A stretch of DNA of 64,000 nt. Origin: Roseiarcus sp050012775. Lineage in GTDB: Bacteria > Pseudomonadota > Alphaproteobacteria > Rhizobiales > Beijerinckiaceae. This document shows, in pieces, positions 52,987-61,094 of the stretch; within the stretch, counting starts at the first letter, position 1; each line of letters opens with the position of its first letter. The position numbers and the translations under genes are program-made. The notes under the pieces are model-generated. The model ran no database searches. It was given only the letters and a program-made list of their open reading frames with translations, and was not told the DNA's origin. Location: positions 62,001-126,000 of the forward strand of contig JBEKGN010000008.1 of assembly GCA_050012775.1 (NCBI GenBank). The letters are read 5' to 3'.

Positions 52987-54123
52987 ATGGCGGCGCGAAA
53001 GAAGGCGAGCAAGAAATCGTCCAGGACCGTTTCGAAGAAAACCAAGGCGTCCGCCAGATCGTCCCCGTCCCGCAAGCGCAAAGCCGTCGCCAGCGCTCCC
53101 GCCTCGCGGCCGTCCCGGTCCGCGGCGAAGAGCAAGGCCGCGCGGTCCGCAAAGGCGAAGTCGGGCAAGAGCGCAAGCGCGCGGCGCTCCAGCGTTTCGG
53201 CCAAGACCACTAAAGCGTCGAAGAGCGTGAGCGCGACGGCGAAAACTCGAGCGGCTAAGGTCTCGGCGCGCGCGCTGCCCGCGACGGCGGCGAAGCCCGG
53301 TAAATCGGTGGATGTGAAATTGCAAGTTAGCCAAAACCAAGCAAAAGAATCGTCCAAAGCGCTCGGCCAAAAGCCGGCGGGCGCGATCGAGGCCAAGGTC
53401 TCGCGCGAAACGCCGGCGCCGGCGGCGCCCCCGATCGCCAAGGCGAGCGCCCTGCCTCTTGCGAAGCGGGCGCCGATCGCGGCCAAGGCGTCCAGGCCGG
53501 GCCCATCCGACAACGCGCCTGAGCGCGACGAGGAAGGTTCGGCGCCAAAGCCGGTGAAGTCGTCGAGCCATCGCCAAGGCTTCAAGCTGAACGAATTCGT
53601 CGTCTACCCCGCGCACGGCGTCGGGCAGATCGTGGCGGTCGAAGATCAGGAAGTGGCGGGGTTTCGGCTCGAACTCTTCGTCATCAACTTCGCGAAGGAC
53701 AAGATGACCCTTCGCGTTCCGACCTCGAAGGTGGTCGGCGTCGGAATGCGAAAGCTTTCCGAACCGGACGTGGCCAGGAGGTCTCTCGATATTTTGACGG
53801 GCCGAGCGCGGATCAAGCGCACGATGTGGTCGCGGCGCGCGCAGGAATATGAAGCCAAGATCAATTCCGGCGACATCAACGCCATCGCGGAGGTCGTGCG
53901 CGATCTCTATCGATCGGACGCCCAACCCGAGCAGTCGTACTCCGAACGGCAGCTCTACGAAGCGGCGTTGGACCGAATGATGAGAGAAATCGCCGCGGTG
54001 CAGAAACTGAGCGAAATCGACGCCTTGAAGGTGATCGAGGCGCAGTTGAAGAAGGCTCAGCGCCGGGGAGCGAAGTCCGAGACCGCCGACGGCGAAGACG
54101 CGGCGATCGAAGAAGCCGCGTGA
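52987..54123 (+). CDS. carD: CarD-family transcription regulator with long basic N-terminal tail
   Basis: 378 residues. The CarD/CdnL domain is residues ~199-360: FVVYPAHGVGQIVAVEDQEVAGFRLELFVINFAKDKMTLRVP is the RNA polymerase-binding Tudor-like part, and the helical part has RARIKRTMWSRRAQEYEAKI. It stabilises open complexes at rRNA and other promoters. Residues 1-195 are Lys/Ala/Ser-rich, like histone H1 or AlgP tails, and low-complexity. Tails exist in some relatives but this one makes up half the protein. Confidence 0.9.
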   Translation: MAARKKASKKSSRTVSKKTKASARSSPSRKRKAVASAPASRPSRSAAKSKAARSAKAKSGKSASARRSSVSAKTTKASKSVSATAKTRAAKVSARALPATAAKPGKSVDVKLQVSQNQAKESSKALGQKPAGAIEAKVSRETPAPAAPPIAKASALPLAKRAPIAAKASRPGPSDNAPERDEEGSAPKPVKSSSHRQGFKLNEFVVYPAHGVGQIVAVEDQEVAGFRLELFVINFAKDKMTLRVPTSKVVGVGMRKLSEPDVARRSLDILTGRARIKRTMWSRRAQEYEAKINSGDINAIAEVVRDLYRSDAQPEQSYSERQLYEAALDRMMREIAAVQKLSEIDALKVIEAQLKKAQRRGAKSETADGEDAAIEEAA

Positions 54124-54502
54124 CGATGCTGGGGCGGAGCGAGGCCGGACTTCGACCGATCTCGCCGCCGGCCCCGACCGTTCGGGCGCGGGGGTAGCGC
54201 GCCCGGCGCCGGCCGCCTCTCTTCGCCTTGATCGCCCGCGCGCTCGATCTCGCCGAGGCCAATTTCGGCGTCGCGGCCGACGCCCCGTGGCGGGCGCCTC
54301 GGAGCGCGAGAATGGCGCCGTTCCCTGTCTCGTGTTTGATTGCGTTCGCGCCGGCCGGAGCGTGAGCCGGGCGCGGGCGGCGCCGATCCGGCGGGGGAAC
54401 AGGCCGCCGCTCGGCGATCGCTAGGGATTATGATGCGCACGATTTCGGTCGCGAAACGGCCGTCGCATGGCGTGATTTCATGATCGAGGCGAATGCCCCG
54501 CG
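54124..54502. other. Intergenic region carD-glpD
   Basis: 379 bases. Open frames on the minus strand are Arg-rich and unconvincing. TTTCG-N4-CGAAA at 54443-54456, ~50 nt before glpD, could be an operator, for example of a DeoR/GlpR-type repressor, but it is short. Likely contains the glpDK promoter. Confidence 0.35.
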
Positions 54503-56038
54503 ATGAATCCCTGGGATCACGGAGCGGACGCCGCCTACGATCTCGCCATCATCGGCGGCGGCGTCAACGGCTGCGGCCTCGCGCGCGACGCCGCGGGGCG
54601 CGGATTGCGCGTCTATCTTTGCGAGCAATCCGATCTGGCGAGCGGCGCCTCGTGCGCTTCGACCAAACTGATCCATGGCGGGCTCCGCTATCTCGAGCAC
54701 CGCCAATTCCGGCTCGTGCGCGAAGCGCTGATGGAGCGCGAGGTCCTTTGGCGCATCGCGCCGCACATCATTTGGCCGTTGCGTTTCGTGCTGCCGCACA
54801 GCGAAGGCCTGCGTCCGGCCTGGCTGTTGCGGACAGGCCTGTTCATTTATGATCACCTGGGCGGGCGCAAACTGTTGCCGGCGACGCGGACCTTGGACCT
54901 GGCGACGGACCGAGCCGGCCGTCCGCTCCGCCCCGGCGCGTTTCGCCTCGGCTTCGAGTATTCGGACTGCTGGGTGGAGGACGCGCGCCTGGTGGCGCTC
55001 AACGTGCGCGACGCCGCCGATCGCGGCGCCGTCGTCGCGACGCGCACCAAGGCGGTCTCGGCCGAGCGCGGAGCCGACTTCTGGCGCCTGACGACGCAGG
55101 ACCAGCGCGACGGCCGGCTCGACGTCAAATGCGCCCGCATCCTCGTGAACGCTGCCGGCCCCTGGGTCGGCGAAGTCCTGTCGAAAATCTGCGGCCAGCG
55201 AGCGCCCGCCGCCACGCGCCTCGTGCAGGGCTCGCACATCGTCGTGCGAAGGCTCTATGAGCACGACCGTTGCTACATCTTTCAGAACGCCGACAAGCGC
55301 GTCATCTTCGCGATTCCCTACGAAGGCGACTTCACCTTGATCGGAACGACCGAGCGTGATTATTCTGGCGATCCGGCTGCGGTCAAGGCGACGCCCGAAG
55401 AGATCGAATATCTCTGCGCCGCCGCAAGCGAGTATTTCGATGGACAACTTTCGCCCGGCGACGTGATCTGGAGCTATTCGGGCGTGCGCCCGCTTTATGA
55501 CGACGGCGCGAGCGAGGCGCGTTCGGCGACGCGCGACTACGTCCTCGATCTCATCGACAGCGGCGGAGCGCCGCTTCTGTCGATCTTCGGCGGAAAGATC
55601 ACGACCTATCGTCGCCTGGCGATGCGCGCGCTCGACGCGCTCGCGCGGTTTCTGCCTGTCGAGGCGCGCGAGAAAGCCGGATGGACCGGCCGGGAGGCGC
55701 TGCCGGGCGGCGATTTCCCCGTTCTGGGTTTCGCCGATCTGGTGACGCAAACGCGGCGCGCCAGCCCGTGGCTGCCGGAAAGCGTGGCCCGTCGACTGGC
55801 GCGGGCCTACGGAACGCGCGCGCGCCTCATTTTGAACGGCGCCCGATCCGCGGCCGATCTCGGGCGCGATTTCGGCGCCGGCTTGAGCGAGCGCGAAGTT
55901 CTCTATCTCATGCGCTATGAATGGGCCGAGGAGGCGGAAGACGTCGTCTGGCGGCGCTCCAAGCTCGGCCTGCGCATGACGCACGAGGAGATCGCCGCGC
56001 TCGACCGATTCATGGCGCTAAGGCGGGAGAGCCTGTAG
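54503..56038 (+). CDS. glpD: Aerobic glycerol-3-phosphate dehydrogenase
   Basis: 511 residues. FAD motif DLAIIGGGVNGCGLARDAAGRG, then ASCASTKLIHGGLRYLE, NAAGPWVGEV, IPYEGDFTLIGTTERDY, and GGKITTYRRLA near the C-terminus. Membrane-bound; oxidises glycerol-3-phosphate to DHAP with electrons to quinone. Followed by glpK 52 nt downstream, so the pair allows growth on glycerol. No facilitator or repressor gene is beside it. Confidence 0.95.
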   Translation: MNPWDHGADAAYDLAIIGGGVNGCGLARDAAGRGLRVYLCEQSDLASGASCASTKLIHGGLRYLEHRQFRLVREALMEREVLWRIAPHIIWPLRFVLPHSEGLRPAWLLRTGLFIYDHLGGRKLLPATRTLDLATDRAGRPLRPGAFRLGFEYSDCWVEDARLVALNVRDAADRGAVVATRTKAVSAERGADFWRLTTQDQRDGRLDVKCARILVNAAGPWVGEVLSKICGQRAPAATRLVQGSHIVVRRLYEHDRCYIFQNADKRVIFAIPYEGDFTLIGTTERDYSGDPAAVKATPEEIEYLCAAASEYFDGQLSPGDVIWSYSGVRPLYDDGASEARSATRDYVLDLIDSGGAPLLSIFGGKITTYRRLAMRALDALARFLPVEAREKAGWTGREALPGGDFPVLGFADLVTQTRRASPWLPESVARRLARAYGTRARLILNGARSAADLGRDFGAGLSEREVLYLMRYEWAEEAEDVVWRRSKLGLRMTHEEIAALDRFMALRRESL

Positions 56039-56090
56039 TCTTAAGCGCGCGGCCGCTCCGCCCGCGTTTCTTTCATCGGAGACGAAGGTC

Positions 56091-57602
56091 GTGACTTCCA
56101 CCATTCTCGTCGTCGATCAGGGGACGACTTCGACGCGAGCGATCCTCTTCAATGAGCAGGCGGCGCCCGTCGCTTCGGCGCAAAAGGAATTTCGCCAGAT
56201 CTATCCTCATCCCGGCTGGATCGAGCACGATCCCGCCGACTTGTGGGAGACGACGCGGGCGACGATGCGCGAGGTCCTTGCGTCGAGCGCGCACGGCGAG
56301 CCAAGCGTCGCCGCTTTCGGCCTGACCAACCAGCGCGAGACGACGCTGGTGTGGAGCCGCGCCGACGGCGAGCCGATTTACAACGCGATCGTCTGGCAGG
56401 ACCGCCGCACCGCCGATCATTGCGCGCGGCTGCGCGCCGAAGGCCATGAGCCGATGATCCGCACGCGCACGGGCCTGTTGCTCGATCCCTATTTCTCGGC
56501 GACCAAGATCGCCTGGATTCTCGATCATGTCCCCGGCGCGCGGGCGCGGGCGCGCAACGGCGAATTGGCGTTCGGCACCGTCGATTCGTTTCTGCTTTGG
56601 CGATTGACCAACGGCGCCGTCCACGCCACCGACGCGACCAACGCTTCGCGCACCCTGCTCCTCAACATCGAGACGGGCGCGTGGGACGACGAGCTGTTGG
56701 CGCTGTTCGACATTCCCGCCTCCATGCTGCCGCAGGTGCGCGACACCGCCGGCGAGTTCGGCGCGATCGGCGCCGGCCATCCCGGCGCGCATATCCCGAT
56801 CCGGGCGATGGCGGGCGATCAGCAGGCCGCGCTGATCGGGCAGGCCTGCATGCGTCCGGGCATGATCAAGGCCACTTACGGCACCGGCGGCTTTGTCCTG
56901 CTCAACGTCGGTCCGCGAATCGCGCGCTCGACCAAGGGCCTGCTCAGCACGATCGCCTATCAATTCGACGGCGTGCGCCATTACGCGCTGGAAGGTTCGA
57001 TTTTCGCCGCCGGCGCCGCCGTGCAATGGCTGCGCGACGGCCTGGGCGTCCTCGAATCCTCCGCCGAGGCGGGCCGATTGGCGGCCGAATCCGATCTGGA
57101 GCAGCCGGTCTATCTCGTTCCCGCCTTCGCGGGATTGGGCGCGCCCTATTGGAGCAGCGAGGCGCGCGGCGCGATCGTCGGCCTCACGCGCGGCGCGACG
57201 CGCAAGGAGCTTGCGCGCGCGGCGCTCGAGAGCGTCGGCTATCAGTCGCGCGATCTGATGTCGGCGATGCGCGCCGATTACGCCGATTCGGACGGCGCGG
57301 CGCCGATCCATCCGATCGTGCGCGTCGACGGCGGCATGTCCGCCAGCGATTGGACGATGCAATTCCTCGCCGACATGCTGGAGGCGCCGGTCGAACGGCC
57401 GGAAAATCTGGAGACGACGGCGCTCGGCGCCGCCTTTCTCGCGGGATGGCGCGCCGGCGTCTTCGCGGGACCGGAAAGTTTTGGCGAGGCGTGGCGGCTC
57501 GATCGCGCGTTTGCCCCGACCATGTCCGAGGCGACGCGCGCGGCGCGGCTCGAAGGCTGGCGCGACGCGATGGCGCGCACGCTGCTGAGGTCGCAGGGCT
57601 GA
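56091..57602 (+). CDS. glpK: Glycerol kinase
   Basis: 503 residues, FGGY family. VVDQGTTSTRAILFNE, QRETTLVWSRADGEPIYNAIVWQDRRT, and KATYGTGGFVLLN identify GlpK. It uses GTG at 56091 with GGAGACGAAGG before it. Phosphorylates glycerol for GlpD. Confidence 0.96.
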   Translation: MTSTILVVDQGTTSTRAILFNEQAAPVASAQKEFRQIYPHPGWIEHDPADLWETTRATMREVLASSAHGEPSVAAFGLTNQRETTLVWSRADGEPIYNAIVWQDRRTADHCARLRAEGHEPMIRTRTGLLLDPYFSATKIAWILDHVPGARARARNGELAFGTVDSFLLWRLTNGAVHATDATNASRTLLLNIETGAWDDELLALFDIPASMLPQVRDTAGEFGAIGAGHPGAHIPIRAMAGDQQAALIGQACMRPGMIKATYGTGGFVLLNVGPRIARSTKGLLSTIAYQFDGVRHYALEGSIFAAGAAVQWLRDGLGVLESSAEAGRLAAESDLEQPVYLVPAFAGLGAPYWSSEARGAIVGLTRGATRKELARAALESVGYQSRDLMSAMRADYADSDGAAPIHPIVRVDGGMSASDWTMQFLADMLEAPVERPENLETTALGAAFLAGWRAGVFAGPESFGEAWRLDRAFAPTMSEATRAARLEGWRDAMARTLLRSQG

Positions 57603-57628
57603 GGGGCGGGCGCGGCAGGCGCCCCGTT
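57603..57628. terminator. Hairpin between glpK and korC
   Basis: GGGGCG (57603-57608) with CGCCCC (57620-57625), 11-nt loop, then G and TT. It lies in the 24-nt gap between two converging genes and may serve both. Confidence 0.4.
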
Positions 57629-58175
57629 ACGCCGCGGGCGCCATCGCCGCGAGCGCGAAACCTTCGCGCGCCGCGGCGAGATTGAGGCCGGCGAATTTCG
57701 CCGGCGTCTCCAGCCGCACCGCCTGTTCCAGGGAGTCGACGGAGCACAGGCGCGACAGACGCGCGAGCGCGCCGAGCGCGACGACATTGGCGATGCGCGG
57801 ACTGCCCGTCGCGATCGCCCGCTCGCTGATCGGCAGGACATGCAGATCGAAGCCGCGCCTTGGCGGGTCGGGAACGAGTCGCTCGTCGACGACGACGAGC
57901 GCGCCCGGCTTGATGAGCGCCAGCGAGCGGTCGAGGCCGACCTGCGAAAGCGCGGCGACCATATCGAGCTTGGTCGCCAGCGGATAATCCGCGGCGTCGT
58001 CGCAAACGATCAGGTCCGAATAGCAAAAGCCGCCGCGCGAGGTCGGCTCGTAGCTTTGCGACTGCGCGGCGCGCCTGCCTTCCAGCGCGAGCGCGCGGAA
58101 GAGAATATGCATGCCGGTGATGAGGCCCTGGCCGCCGCTGCCGGCGAGGCGGATTTCGACTCGGGTTCCGCTCAT
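57627..58175 (-). CDS. korC: 2-oxoacid:ferredoxin oxidoreductase gamma subunit
   Basis: 182 residues. VEIRLAGSGGQGLITGMHIL and QSQSYEPTSRGGFCYSDLIV are the gamma-subunit motifs of the 2-oxoglutarate class. It overlaps korB by 4 nt. Last gene of the minus-strand operon. Confidence 0.9.
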   Translation of the reverse strand: MSGTRVEIRLAGSGGQGLITGMHILFRALALEGRRAAQSQSYEPTSRGGFCYSDLIVCDDAADYPLATKLDMVAALSQVGLDRSLALIKPGALVVVDERLVPDPPRRGFDLHVLPISERAIATGSPRIANVVALGALARLSRLCSVDSLEQAVRLETPAKFAGLNLAAAREGFALAAMAPAA

Positions 58176-59014
58176 CGTCTTTCCCTATCGCGCTCGATCG
58201 CCGCGCGCTGGCGATAGACGCGTCCGTATTCGGGCCGATCGCGCTCGACGAGGATTCCGGTGGGCAGACGATTGGGCCGGAACGGCTGGTCGGCCACGTC
58301 GCCGTAGGCCTCCGGACGCATGTCGCTTTTCTGGCTGAGGATCATTTCCGGCGATTCGCCGAGGTCGTTCTTGCGTCCGTAGATTTCGGTGCAGTCCGAG
58401 ATCGCCTCGATGAAGGAAAAGCCTTCGTGAACGAACGCCGCCTTGATCAGGTTCTTGAGGGCCGGCGCCTGTCGCGTGATCTCGCGTCCGACGAAGCTCG
58501 CGCCGGCCGCTTCGGCGAGCTTGCAGGCGTCGAAGGTCGGCTCGGCGTTGCCTTCCGGCGTCGTCGTCGTGATGCGGTCGATCGAAGTCGTCGGCGAAAC
58601 CTGGCCGCCGGTCATGCCATAGACCTCGTTGTTGAGCATCAGGCAGGTGAGGTCGAGATTGCGCCGGCAGGCGTGGATGAGGTGATTGCCGCCGATCGCC
58701 AGGCAATCGCCGTCGCCGGTGATGACGACGACGTTGAGATCCGGACGGGCGAGTTTCAGCCCGGTGGCGAAGGCGAGCGGCCGGCCGTGCGTCGTGTGGT
58801 AGGTGTTGGCGTCGATATAAGCGCCGACGCGGCCCGAACAGCCGATGCCGGAAACGACGGCGAGCTTGTTCTTGTCGAAGCCCAGCTCATGCACCGCCCA
58901 AAGCAGGGCGCGCAGCGCGATGCCGTGGCCGCAGCCGGGGCACATGAAATGCGGCATCAGCTGCAGCCGCAGATAGTCTTTGATGTCGAAGGGACCGCGG
59001 ACGACTTCATTCAT
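58172..59014 (-). CDS. korB: 2-oxoacid:ferredoxin oxidoreductase beta subunit
   Basis: 280 residues. The [4Fe-4S]/TPP region starts MPHFMCPGCGHGIALRALLW; the TPP motif is VITGDGDCLAIGGNHLIHACRRN with NNEVYGMTGGQ after it. With KorA and KorC it forms the TPP enzyme that makes succinyl-CoA and CO2 from 2-oxoglutarate (or runs in reverse) with reduced ferredoxin. 2-oxoglutarate is the likely but unproven substrate. Overlaps korA by 8 nt. Confidence 0.92.
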   Translation of the reverse strand: MNEVVRGPFDIKDYLRLQLMPHFMCPGCGHGIALRALLWAVHELGFDKNKLAVVSGIGCSGRVGAYIDANTYHTTHGRPLAFATGLKLARPDLNVVVITGDGDCLAIGGNHLIHACRRNLDLTCLMLNNEVYGMTGGQVSPTTSIDRITTTTPEGNAEPTFDACKLAEAAGASFVGREITRQAPALKNLIKAAFVHEGFSFIEAISDCTEIYGRKNDLGESPEMILSQKSDMRPEAYGDVADQPFRPNRLPTGILVERDRPEYGRVYRQRAAIERDRERR

Positions 59015-60149
59015 CGGCGACGAGCTCCCGTGCCTTGGCGGCGATTTCGGCGGGCGTGATCGGCTCGCCGTCGATGCGATTGAGGCCGACGACCTTGCCG
59101 CGCGCGCCGGCGAGCCGCTCGACTTCGAGCACGAGCTGGCCGGCGTTCATCTCCGGCACGAGGACGCGTCGGGCACGATCGGCCGCTTTGCGCACCGCGC
59201 CTTCCGGGAACGGCCAAAGCGTGATCGGACGCAACAGGCCGACCTTGATCCCCTCGGCGCGCAGATCCTGCACCGCGCGGCGCGCGGCGCGCGCGACAAT
59301 GCCGACGGCGACGATGACGACCTCCGCGTCCTCGCTCTCCAGCGTCTCGAACCTTTCGATGCGGGCGCGATGGCGATCGATCTTGTCGAGCACGCGTTGC
59401 AGCGCCTTCGAGGCGAACTCGGGCTTTTGCGTGGGAAAGCCGTCGGGCATGTGGGTCAGGCCGGTGACATGTGCGCGCAGGCCCTCGCCCGGGCGCGCCA
59501 TGACCGGCACGAGGTCGTCGGTCTCCGCATAGGGCGCGAAATCGCGCTCCGTCCCCGCCGCCCATTTTCGATCGACCGTCACGATCGCCTGCCGAGCGGG
59601 AACCTCGACCGACTCGATGAGATGCGCGACGATTTCGTCATAAAGCACGATCACCGGCGTGCGGAATTCCTCGGCGAGATTGAAGGCGCGGATGGTCTCC
59701 GTGTAGATCTCCTGCACGGAAGCCGGCGTCACCACGATGATCGGGTGATCCCCATGGGTTCCCCACCGCGCCTGCATGATGTCGCCTTGCGCCGGCCGCG
59801 TTGGCATGCCGGTCGAAGGACCGCCGCGCATCACGTTGACGATCACGCACGGCGTTTCGGTCATCGCGGCGTAGCCGAGATTTTCCTGCATGAGCGAAAA
59901 GCCGGGTCCGCTGGTGGCGGTCATCGCCTTGGCGCCGCCGAGCGAAGCGCCGACGACGGCGGCGAGCGAAGCGATCTCGTCTTCCATTTGGATGAAGACG
60001 CCGTCGACGCGCGGCAGCTCGCGCGACATCGTTTCGGCGATTTCCGAGGACGGCGTGATCGGATAGCCGGCGAAAAAGCGGCATCCCGCGGCGACCGCGC
60101 CGAGCGCGCAGGCGCGATTGCCGGGTAACGAAGCAAGCGAAGAAGACAT
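59007..60149 (-). CDS. korA: 2-oxoacid:ferredoxin oxidoreductase alpha subunit
   Basis: 380 residues. ACALGAVAAGCRFFAGYPITPSSEIAE, AVVGASLGGAKAMTATSGPGFSLMQE and MRGGPSTGMPTRPAQGD are KorA motifs (pyrimidine-binding TPP domain and domain II). The start codon lies next to the stop of the iorB fusion at 60150, so translation is coupled. A separate korD ferredoxin gene, usual in such operons, is absent, but its domain is on the gene before. Confidence 0.93.
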   Translation of the reverse strand: MSSSLASLPGNRACALGAVAAGCRFFAGYPITPSSEIAETMSRELPRVDGVFIQMEDEIASLAAVVGASLGGAKAMTATSGPGFSLMQENLGYAAMTETPCVIVNVMRGGPSTGMPTRPAQGDIMQARWGTHGDHPIIVVTPASVQEIYTETIRAFNLAEEFRTPVIVLYDEIVAHLIESVEVPARQAIVTVDRKWAAGTERDFAPYAETDDLVPVMARPGEGLRAHVTGLTHMPDGFPTQKPEFASKALQRVLDKIDRHRARIERFETLESEDAEVVIVAVGIVARAARRAVQDLRAEGIKVGLLRPITLWPFPEGAVRKAADRARRVLVPEMNAGQLVLEVERLAGARGKVVGLNRIDGEPITPAEIAAKARELVADE

Positions 60150-61094
60150 TCAGGCGACCACGGGTTCGCGCGACCTTGTGCGGACGGAAATGGCGAAGTC
60201 CGGGCACAGCCATTCGCAAATATGGCAGCCCGTGCAGGCCTCGGGGTTTTTCAGCACCGCGACCTGTTCGGCGTTTAGCGCCAGGCAGCGCTCGGGGCAC
60301 AATTTCACGCAGATGTCGCAGCCCTTGCACCAGGCGGCGTTGATTTCGAGCGTGACGACCGCCTCCGGCTGCGCCAAGGGGGCGGCGTAGCCGGAGAAAT
60401 TCGAGTCGAACCGCAGGGAAGGGTCGGCCCGCGCCGCTTCCGCCCAGGCGCGGCCGGCCTCGAACGCCTTGCGGTTGATCGCGCGGGTCTTGCTCGGCGC
60501 CAAGGCGTCGAGAGTCGAAAGCCAATCGTCGACGGGATAGTCCATCGACGCCGACAGGACGCCGAGCAGCACGGTGTTGGCCGCGCGGGGTTCGCCCAGT
60601 TGCGTGGCGATGGCCGTCGCGTCGAGCGCGTAGCTCTCGGCGACCATGGCGGCGATCTCGGCCGGCGTTTCCAGCGCATAACCGGTCGCCACGCCTTGCC
60701 TGCGGTTGCGGCAGGCGAAGGGCGGCACGATGCGGCGCGTGTCGGCGATGAAGACGCCCGCGTTCGGCCGGAGATAATCGAGCCAGCGCAGCCCCTCCGC
60801 CCATTCGAGCGCGATCAAGGCGTCCGCTTCGCCTTTGGCGATCGTCGGCGACCACACTTGCTCGCCGAAGCGTATGTGGCTGAACACGACGCCGCCGCGC
60901 TTGGCCATGCCGTGCACTTCGCTCTGCTTGACAGACAAGCCCTGCTTCTGGCCGATCAGCGCGAGCGCCTTGGAAATCATCAGCACGCCTTGACCGCCGA
61001 CGCCGACGATCATGATGTTGCGCGTGGCGACGGCGGGCCTATCCGCGGCGGTCACGGCTTGCGCCTGCGAGGGACCGGCCGATGTCGCGCTCAC
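60150..61094 (-). CDS. iorB: Indolepyruvate oxidoreductase beta subunit fused to KorD-like 2[4Fe-4S] ferredoxin
   Basis: 314 residues. Residues ~18-220 are the IorB/gamma-type domain (NIMIVGVGGQGVLMISKALA, QSEVHGMAKRGGVVFSHIR). Residues ~250-314 are a dicluster ferredoxin, WCKGCDICVKLCPERCL and CTGCHICEWLCPDFAI, that looks like KorD, the delta subunit of 2-oxoglutarate:ferredoxin oxidoreductase. Typical IorB lacks it. GTG 61094 overlaps iorA by 4 nt. The fusion links the Ior and Kor cistrons; the ferredoxin part may serve either enzyme or both. Confidence 0.85.
   Translation of the reverse strand: MSATSAGPSQAQAVTAADRPAVATRNIMIVGVGGQGVLMISKALALIGQKQGLSVKQSEVHGMAKRGGVVFSHIRFGEQVWSPTIAKGEADALIALEWAEGLRWLDYLRPNAGVFIADTRRIVPPFACRNRRQGVATGYALETPAEIAAMVAESYALDATAIATQLGEPRAANTVLLGVLSASMDYPVDDWLSTLDALAPSKTRAINRKAFEAGRAWAEAARADPSLRFDSNFSGYAAPLAQPEAVVTLEINAAWCKGCDICVKLCPERCLALNAEQVAVLKNPEACTGCHICEWLCPDFAISVRTRSREPVVA

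Noticed and set aside
54443..54456. TTTCG-N4-CGAAA as a GlpR operator upstream of glpD
   Set aside because: Too short and too common in GC-rich DNA; no glpR gene nearby to support it.
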